From assembly GCA_030267565.1 (NCBI GenBank), contig BRXU01000016.1:2250501-2314500 (forward strand): a DNA stretch of 64,000 nucleotides, given 5' to 3'. The notes beneath the pieces were generated by a model that searched no databases, was not told the DNA's origin, and was given only the letters and a program-made list of their open reading frames with translations. Below are positions 56,701 through 64,000 of the stretch, in pieces. The stretch comes from Pleodorina starrii (lineage: Eukaryota; Chlorophyta; Chlorophyceae; Chlamydomonadales; Volvocaceae). Position numbers and translations under genes: made by a program. Within the stretch, counting starts at the first letter, position 1. Every line of letters starts with the position of its first letter.

Positions 56701-58266
56701 CTCACGTACGAGATGGGCTTCGTTACTCTGCGCCTGCTCACCGACCGAGGTGAGCATTCCTCGAGGGCGGGACTGAAGCGCAGCCTATTGGGGGGATTGA
56801 GGAGCCATCCCGGCTAGGGCCTAACGCGGATGTGAGGCCCCCGGGAGCCTGCCGCGGTAAAAGGTTTGCGTCAATGAGCAGCCTTTTGACCTGCCTCTAC
56901 AATTGCACTGGTTTTCGCTGCCCTCGAAAGACGCGGTCGACTGTGCGTCCGGGCCACGCGCGCAGCTGTCTCTTCGCTGCGCGTCAACGAAGCCCCCATC
57001 CAATCCCACCGGGCACGCGGAACCTATTCGATCAGACAAACCTCGCTTTTCTCTATTTATTATCAATCAGCATCGATTTGTTCGTTGCTCCTGGATGCAG
57101 GCATAACGGTGGATGGCATTCGCTCTTTGGGTACGGCGCTGCGGCAGCTGACCAGTGCAGTTCCTGCCCCAGCTCAGCGGAGCCTTGGGGATGTGGACCG
57201 GCTGATCGGGCGCATCCGGCCGGTGGAGGGGCAGCCGGGGGAGCCGGAGGCGGGCAAGTCGGGGCAAGCTTTCGACGTGCCCACGCAGATGGCTGAGGTG
57301 AGTCCTGTGGCGCGGGTGCTGGCGACGTCGGGGGCGGGCTCAGCGGCGACGTTACCCGTACATCGTTGGTAGGCCGAGTTTTCTTCTGGCGGCACGGAGC
57401 CTCCGTGCTGGATCGGGCACGGGTTGCTTCGGGGATAGTCCTCTGTACGCTATCCCGCGGCCTGCCTTGTCATTTGCGTGGACGCGTGAAGCCAGCCAGC
57501 CAACGGCGCCAGCCCAACCACAGTCACGTCCCTGCCCTGTGCGGTTTGGGCAGGTACACAGTATGTACCAAACGCGGCCCCTGCTAGTCGTCTTCCCCCA
57601 CCACCGTGTCTGTCACGCCACCTAAGAAGCCCTCCCCCCCCTCCGCATCCTGCTTTGACGTGGTGTCTCTGTTCCGCACAGCTGCTGCTGACGCACTGCG
57701 CCCCGGTGGCGGCCCAGCGGGGCTGGGTGCTAGACAAGCCCAAGTCCATTGCCCTGGAGGTGGACACGCTCATGGGCGGCAGGGCGGGAGGCAGCCGGGC
57801 CGGAGGGGGCGGCGGCAGGTCGGACCGCTGGGGAGGCCGGTCCGACTCGCGGGGGGGCGGCTACGGCGGGCGCGACGCGTTCCGCAGCCGTGACGGCGGG
57901 TCGTATGGAAGCCGCGACGGCGGCGCTGCTCGCAGCTACGACCGCGGCGGCAGCTACGACAGGTCGGACCGCGGTGGGTACGGCGGTGGTGACCGGTACG
58001 GCGCCGGCGGTGGTGACCGCCGCATGTCACGTGGCGGCGGCTATGACCGCAGCGCCGCCAGCGGCAGCAGCTACGATGACTGGTCCAAGGGCGGGGCTGC
58101 GCCGGGCCGCTCTTCGCGCGGCGCCAGCGGCGGCTCTCGCGGCGGGTGGTCTGAGTCGTCGGACGCAGAGGGCCGGCAGGGCGGCGCCCGCAAGGCTGGG
58201 CGGCCGGCGGAGAAGGGCCGGCGGCTGGACGACCCATTGAGCGCCGACAGCTGGGGGCAATGGTAA
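50772..58266 (+). CDS. RH3: Plastid-type DEAD-box RNA helicase, RH3-like
   Basis: ATP-dependent RNA helicase; plant RH3 acts in chloroplast group II intron splicing and ribosome assembly. Thirteen exons in phase: 50772-50906, 51216-51329, 51455-51538, 52205-52309, 52912-53070, 53512-53604, 54006-54163, 54813-55089, 55630-55743, 56073-56282, 56566-56749, 57101-57297 and 57682-58266 (TAA), about 804 aa. Exon 1 is a transit peptide ([20 protein letters not shown]), exon 2 an acidic segment ([14 protein letters not shown]). Motifs: Q region GLFPVQAQ (~104), I AKTGSGKT (~126), Ia PTRELA (~166), Ib TPGR (~213), II DEAD (~237), III SAT (~270), [12 protein letters not shown] and [12 protein letters not shown] (~420). 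Residues about 484-640 match the C-terminal domain of RH3 relatives ([20 protein letters not shown]). The tail is RGG/RSD/SYD-rich and ends in SWGQW; the zinc knuckle that ends plant RH3 is absent. All helicase residues are intact. Confidence 0.93.
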
Positions 58267-59616
58267 AGCGCTGCTGATGCTGCATGGCAAGGATGCAGGG
58301 TGGAGCGAGCGACTGTGCCGGGCTGGGTGGACTGGCAGAGATTTGGCTTGCGTTTACTATGGGCTATTGACTGGCTTGGGCAGTCCCCAGCTAGCCAGCC
58401 TGTTATGCGCACGGCCCACCGAAGCAGCCAGCCGGCCGGCGGGTGAGGAGGGGACTCTTTTCTGGTGAGCCGACATGATGGGGCGAGGCTCGGATGGGTG
58501 ACGGGCGGGCAGAAGGGAAAGGGTGCGCGGCGGCTTGGTTCGGCCCCCCGCCTACCCCTTGCCTCGCCCAGGCAAGATATGTGGCGCGCGTTGCTTGAGG
58601 GAGTGATTTGTTGGAGTGAAGAGGGCTCCAGTGCTCCAGCTGCGGGGTGGGGCCCGTTTGTAGTGGCGAGATTTCCTGGCGCATGCTTTTCCCGCTGGCA
58701 TATTTCCTTGGGATGCACACTTGAACCGGGAGGTCAGGGAGTAAGGATCAGGGCATCTGTTTGCACGAGACCGAGAGTGAGGGTTGAGGAGCGGCACGCG
58801 AGGATTTATTTTTTGGGGGGCGGACAGGGAAGTCCTCCCAAGTCCCTACTGACTCTGTTTTGGCGGGTTGGTGGGAACAAGGGGCGCCCTGTCTGCTAAT
58901 CCCATGTTCGGTGGCAGCGCGGGGCCGTGGGGCCCGTCAGGGCGCTTACTGTGGACCTCTTGAGCGTCGTGGCAGCTACACATCACGGTTGCCTATCAAG
59001 TGAAGAGGTGCGAATGAAGAGGCGAGCATCGCACCGCGCATCGAGGCTTGTGAGTTTGCACGCCGCCGTGTGGCGGTAGGCCGGCAATTGACGGCGTCGC
59101 TCCGGGAAGGATGGCGGGAGGTTACGAATCCCCCGTTGTCCTCTTGTCCAGGCCCGTGCTGGACAGTTCGGGAAGAGGGGAGGGAAAGGCCGGAGGGAGG
59201 TGTTACTTGGGCTGCTGTACCAGCTGCACCAGCCTGCGGTGCCCCTGACCATGTACTGGAGGGGACTTGGTTGTTCGCGTCGACTATTGTGCACGGGCCG
59301 CAATCCGCAGTAGGAGCAATAGAGCGCGCTTTGTTTGGTGTTTGACCGCAATCAGCCGGCCAGGTAGGGAGACAGCCCGTGCCGTGAAGCCATTTAGTAA
59401 CGACTATACACGTGGGTTTTGCACAGCTCGTTTTCGTCGGGGAGGCATTGACGGAGGCTGGGGGCTTGCTGGTTTTTGTGTCGGCCAGCTGCTTTTGCCG
59501 CCCCCCTGGGTGCTGCTGGCCCGTCTGCGCGGCGGTTTGTTGGGCCACCGCGCATCACGCTGCCGGCCTCTCCAATAGGAGGGATGCGCTCTGCGTTGTC
59601 AACTTGAGCGCGGCTC
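58267..59616. other. Helicase 3' flank, no gene seen
   Basis: About 1.35 kb with no supported exon on either strand and, by eye, no TGTAA poly(A) word. A T-rich/G-rich junction (TTTATTTTTTGGGGGG) occurs at about 58804. Ends where the repeated mobile element begins. Confidence 0.5.
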
Positions 59617-61642
59617 GGGGGTTGAAGCGCTCTTTGCAGTCTTGTCTGAAGGGTCCGTCGAGCTACACGGCCGGGGAAGGGGGCGCCATGAAGACGAAGT
59701 ACTAAGTGGGAGTCTTTCAAGTGCCCCGTCCTTGCCGCGGGTCTCGTGAGGTTAACTTTGATCGTGGTTTGAAGACAGATAGCGCTGATCCCGAGGCAAG
59801 GAAGCTTGTGAGCTAGGGTTTCAAGCTGCCTGCGAGGCGATGCGTGGCCCCGAGGCTTACAGTAGCCTCGTGCCCGAGACAGCAGTCGACGCAAACACGG
59901 GAGTACGGTGCTTCGGCGCTTGACAGACTTGACAGCCCGCGGCAGGGCTACCCCTGGCTACCCAGCCAGACGGTGGTGTGCCTAATGCACAGGGTTGTAA
60001 GAAATCAAAGCGCAGAATTTTTGGGAGGGGCCCCAGCGCGAAGCGCCCAGGGGGGCCCCGCCCTGTAGGATTGCCCATGTCCGTGCCTGTGTCTGATGTC
60101 TAATGTCCTAACTAAAGTGCAGAATCTCAGCCAGCGGAAACACTGTAGAAGTAAAAGATTACATTCTTTATTGCATGATATCTTTGGAGGTTGCGTTGCA
60201 GGCGCTCGCGCCCCGATGCGTGCTTCGTGGCGGGGCGGGGGGTTGTGTTTTGGCGTGGGGGCAGGCAGGCATTGGGGGGGGGGGCAAGCCCTCTTCCCCG
60301 GCGCCGGCCCTTCTCCCCGGCGGCGGTCCGCGCACTTTCTTGCTCCATCTCACAATCTTCCTGCTGCCAATCGATCGTCTCTACCTCCCTTCCTCCCATC
60401 CCTTCCGTCCAATCCATCCCAACGCCCGCACCTTAGGGTGGTCGTTGGGCCGTATGGAACGCGACAGTGCCGACGCCCCATGGGGCCACAGGGCCCTTGA
60501 CACTTACACTGGTGCGGAACCTGACGGAAAGAGATGCGAGGAACTACCTCGTCATTAATCAGGTGGCGACCAAGCTGCAGGAGGAAGGTGCAGCCGTTTC
60601 GCAGCGCATGTTGCATGCTTGGGTGGAGGCCAGGCAAAACCTGAAAAAGGTTGTGGTGGGAGATACGGTACTGCTGGGCAGCCTGAAGAACCTGGGGGTG
60701 CTGAGCCCCAAAGCATCCGTTGTCAAGCTGGCAAGCTGCACGGCCGTTCACGCCGCCCTGAGGGGCCATCGCAGCTTGGCGCCCGTGGCGGAGGTGGTGC
60801 GACAGCTTGGCCTGCAGCGGCCCAGCCTCAGTGCTGTCAACCCAGCTGTGACCCCAGTGCTGCTTGCGCACGGCGAGGCATTTGAGGCGCGTCTGCCGCC
60901 TGGTGCACGGAGGGGCGGTCGCGGCATCGGGGGCCCACCGACACGTGCAGCCGACGCCGCCAACCAGGCCGCCACCGCCACCACCCCCGCATCCGCCCCC
61001 TCCCCCCCCCCCCCCGCGCCCGCGTCTACTCCTGCCGCAGCGGCCGCTGCCCGGCCCTTCACCCCAGCGGCTGCTGACGCCAACACCGACGCCACAGTCG
61101 CCCCCGCCACCTCAACTCCAACCACCACCGCCACCACGGCTCCAACCGCCCCCGCCTCTGTTCCCACCGTCGCCACCACTCCCGCCGACGCCGCTGCAGC
61201 GGATGCCGGCCCAAGCAACGCCAGCCCCTCCCCGGCTGCCGCTGCACGCCGGCCCGCAGCGGCCACCCAGAGTCGCGCCGCCGGTTCCGGTGCAGGGACC
61301 GCCGCCACCCCGCGGCATCCATATTACTATCCAGTGAACCTGCCATTCACGTCCACGTTGCCAAACATCGCCTGGGCCGAGGCGCCTGGCCGCATCGGCC
61401 TCCTGGCCATGCTAAAGAGCAGCAACCGGGGGATGCCCGCCGCCATGCCCTTGATGGAGGAGCTCGACGATTTCGAGGCGTGGTGCACCGCTCACTTCAA
61501 CTTCTTAGAGGGTGGGAAGGGTGGCGTAAGCACGGCCACCTACCGCGGCATTAACAACACCGTGTCAAAGGTGTTGGGGTTCACGTTTTCCTGCCTCGCC
61601 ATCCCGATGGCGTACATATCGCTCCGGGTGTTCAGCAACCAG

Positions 61643-61815
61643 GTGGGGGGTGGACGGGGGGGGGTGGGGGGGTGCGGGGGGAGGGGGTGGGGAGGGAAGG
61701 GGTTGGAGAGGGAAGGGGATGGGGAGGGATGGAGAGGGAAGGGGGTTGGGGAGAGAAGGGGGTGGGGAGGGAAGGGGTTGGAGAGGGAAGGAGGGTGGGT
61801 GGGTGGGAAGGGACA
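61643..61815 (+). repeat. GGGGAGGGA-rich minisatellite in recombinase intron
   Basis: G-rich irregular tandem repeats ([24 protein letters not shown] units) filling the first half of the intron 61643-61922 of the recombinase-like gene. Confidence 0.8.
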
Positions 61816-62095
61816 AACCCTTCAACCCTAATCCGATGGGATTGGTTGGCTAGGCCATGCACATGCCCTAACCCCTACTCACTCTACGTTCTGTGTACTG
61901 CTCTGCATCCTCCCCCACTCAGGACATCCTTGTGAAATTCATTGACTTCGTGGTGAAGCGCTGGGGCTGCAACCATGCACTGGTGGAGATCACCCGGCTC
62001 GTAAAGGTGGTCGCGTACCTGAAGCACAAGGACGCGGGCGGCCAGCCTCCATCGCCCGACTCGGCCGCAAAGGTGTGTTGAGAACGGGTACATGA

Positions 62096-62160
62096 TGTGT
62101 GTGTCGTGTGTGTGTCGTGTGTGTGCCGTGTGTGTGTGTGTGTGTGTGTGTCGTGTGTTG
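62096..62160 (+). repeat. GTGTGTCGTG microsatellite
   Basis: GT repeats interrupted by CGT or CCGT in the second intron (62073-62360) of the recombinase-like gene. Confidence 0.8.
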
Positions 62161-63085
62161 TTTGGGGCAGATGGGGTGGGCAGGTGCCTGTTTGATTGCA
62201 TGCACGGGTTGGGAGGAGGGTGAGGGGAAAGGAAAGGGAGGGGGGTGATGGCACATGCTTTGGTGCCCACGAAAGCTGAGAGGGACAGTGTCCCCGCACG
62301 ATAGGTCATGGGAACCTGTCCCCACCTTCACCATCCCGCTCTCCCTCCCCCTCCCCACAGGTTGGCCACTGCGGGAGGCTGGTGGGCTGGCTGCACAACA
62401 TCCAGCGCCAGCTGCGACGTGATTACCCGACCGCACCACCTCAGGCACCACAGCCGGCGGCAGGGGAGGGTGGCGGCGGCGGCGGCGGCGGCGCGGGTGA
62501 GGACGAGGGTGACGCCGATGACAACGGCCTCCCCAGCATGTCGGAGGTGCTCTCGTTTGTGATGACCCTGAGGCGCCGCGCTGACAGGGTGCTGGCACGC
62601 GACCTGGGGGCGCTCGGCAGCGGGCCGGTCAGCTACGAGGCTGCCGTACTGCAGATGCACGCACTGCTGACCGAGTTCCTGTCCGGTGTGTACATGCCGC
62701 CCATGCGCATGAGCAGCCTCTGCACCTTGATGGTGCCCGGCCAAGACACATGCCAGGAGCAGGACTGCGGCCGGCAAGGCTGCCGGGGCAACAACCTGAA
62801 TACCTGATGGATGCCCGCGAGCCCAGCCTGGCTGACCGACCGCCGCCATCGGGCCCAGCGTCGAGCAGCAAGTGGCCTCAGCCATCATTGCCCGACCCGG
62901 CGTCGATCAGCAGCAGCAGCGGTAGGCGGCTGGTGGTTGAGATAACGCACCACAAGACGGAGCGCTTCTCCCGCAACCAGCCGCCGCTGCGCCTGGTGCT
63001 ACCGGCCGAGCTGTCCTCATCGGTCCGGCAGTACGTCCAGTACGCCCGGCCCGTCCTGATGCACCGTGCCGCGCGTGAAGACCAC

Positions 63086-64000
63086 GGGGGTTGAAGCGCT
63101 CTTTGCAGTCTTGTCTGAAGGGTCCGTCGAGCTACACGGCCGGGGAAGGGGGCGCCATGAAGACGAAGTACTAAGTGGGAGTCTTTCAAGTGCCCCGTCC
63201 TTGCCGCGGGTCTCGTGAGGTTAACTTTGATCGTGGTTTGAAGACGGATAGCGCTGATCCCGAGGCAAGGAAGCTTGTGAGCTAGGGTTTCAAGCTGCCT
63301 GCGAGGCGATGCGTGGCCCCGAGGCTTACAGTAGCCTCGTGCCCGAGACAGCAGTCGACGCAAACACGGGAGTACGGTGCTTCGGCGCTTGACAGACTTG
63401 ACAGCCCGCGGCAGGGCTACCCCTGGCTACCCAGCCAGACGGTGGTGTGCCTAATGCACAGGGTTGTAAGAAATCAAAGCGCAGAATTTTTGGGAGGGGC
63501 CCCAGCGCGAAGCGCCCAGGGGGGCCCCGCCCTGTAGGATTGCCCATGTCCGTGCCTGTGTCTGATGTCTAATGTCCTAACTAAAGTGCAGAATCTCAGC
63601 CAGCGGAAACACTGTAGAAGTAAAAGATTACATTCTTTATTGCATGATATCTTTGGAGGTTGCGTTGCAGGCGCTCGCGCCCCGATGCGTGCTTCGTGGC
63701 GGGGCGGGGGGTTGTGTTTTGGCGTGGGGGCAGGCAGGCATTGGGGGGGGGGGCAAGCCCTCTTCCCCGGCGCCGGCCCTTCTCCCCGGCGGCGGTCCGC
63801 GCACTTTCTTGCTCCATCTCACAATCTTCCTGCTGCCAATCGATCGTCTCTACCTCCCTTCCTCCCATCCCTTCCGTCCAATCCATCCCAACGCCCGCAC
63901 CTTAGGGTGGTCGTTGGGCCGTATGGAACGCGACAGTGCCGACGCCCCATGGGGCCACAGGGCCCTTGACACTTACACTGGTGCGGAACCTGACGGAAAG
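63086..64000 (+). mobile_element. Tyrosine-recombinase-type element, copy 2 (runs off the window)
   Basis: Direct head-to-tail repeat of 59617-60531, including the GGGGCCCC stem-loop (63496-63528) and the start of the recombinase reading frame (VRNLTER... would begin near 63975). The 3' part lies beyond the right edge, so whether this copy is intact cannot be seen here. Confidence 0.75.

Larger units (their letters stand above)
59617..63085 (+). mobile_element. Tyrosine-recombinase-type element, copy 1 (3'-truncated)
   Basis: The sequence starting GGGGGTTGAAGCGCTCTTTG at 59617 recurs at 63086 with an exact offset of 3469 bp. From there to the window edge (at least 915 bp) the copies look identical except an A/G difference near 59776 versus 63245. 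The unit has a GC-rich 5' region with a GGGGCCCC...GGGGCCCC stem-loop (60027-60059), then a gene for a recombinase-like protein. Copy 1 stops inside that gene where copy 2 begins. No RT or transposase of other types and no long terminal inverted repeats were seen. Near-identity implies recent duplication or insertion. Confidence 0.7.
60437..63094 (+). pseudogene. Tyrosine-recombinase-like protein, frameshifted and truncated
   Basis: Exons end/start as 60437?-61642, 61923-62072 and 62361-~62798. The 5' start is unresolved: there is no in-frame ATG before about 60608, so an upstream exon with an acceptor near 60434-60436 is likely. The N-terminal domain reads LVRNLTERDARNYLVINQVA and VSQRMLHAWVEARQNLKKVV; a Pro/Ala/Thr linker follows, then a globular region (MEELDDFEAWCTAHFNFLEG; DILVKFIDFVVKRWGCNHAL). 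The C-terminal region YMPPMRMSSLCTLMVPG, a Cys cluster ending CRGNNL, then after a one-base frame shift (near 62798) EYLMDAREPS and VVEITHHKTERFSRNQPPLR, resembles the catalytic core of volvocine tyrosine recombinases (Arg in PPMR, Lys in HHK). The distal RxxH and Tyr are missing because copy 2 starts at 63086. Dead copy. Confidence 0.6.

Noticed and set aside
59617..64000. LTR retrotransposon with ~0.9-kb LTRs at 59617 and 63086
   Set aside because: No reverse transcriptase, integrase or gag lies between the repeats; the repeat includes the start of the recombinase gene and truncates it, which fits a tandem element better. The right edge is not visible, so this is not absolute.

Overview
The window is nuclear DNA from a volvocine green alga (Chlamydomonas/Volvox-type). 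It is GC-rich, with intron-rich genes that have clean GT..AG junctions, coding exons full of Ala/Gly/Pro/Gln low complexity, TGTAA poly(A)-type signals, and protein architectures typical of this lineage. There is no bacterial gene organisation. Exon models were built by eye from reading frame, splice phase and protein-family resemblance; no search was run.

Layout. (1) 382-3351 (+): 3' part of S-formylglutathione hydrolase; its 5' exons lie left of the window. (2) 4955-15341 (+): a giant (~2728 aa) multi-pass membrane protein of unknown function, 8 exons, with phase-consistent junctions throughout. (3) 15342-20335: no convincing gene; simple repeats and one copy of a short dispersed element. 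(4) 20336-30947 (+): a receptor-type nucleotide cyclase with a signal peptide, a partly resolved ectodomain, one TM helix, a 13-nt microexon carrying the first metal-site Asp, and two tandem class III cyclase domains whose catalytic residues look complementary. A perfect 10-bp x 50 satellite sits in one intron. (5) 30948-40422: gene-poor, with eroded mobile-element ORFs, a diverged duplication and a ~600-bp imperfect inverted repeat. (6) 40423-50305 (-): a mitochondrial half-size ABC transporter (ATM1/ATM3/ABCB7 type), 15 exons, ~968 aa. (7) 50772-58266 (+): a DEAD-box RNA helicase resembling plastid RH3, 13 exons, ~804 aa, divergently transcribed from the transporter with 466 bp between start codons. 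(8) 59617-64000: two head-to-tail copies of a mobile element encoding a tyrosine-recombinase-like protein. The first is frameshifted and truncated by the second, which runs off the right edge.

How the genes relate: the five host genes are not an operon or obvious pathway. They cover formaldehyde detoxification, an unknown membrane function, cyclic-nucleotide signalling, mitochondrial export for cytosolic Fe-S/heavy-metal tolerance, and plastid RNA metabolism. The transporter/helicase pair shares a short intergenic region and may be co-regulated. A short dispersed element recurs in introns of the membrane-protein, cyclase and transporter genes.
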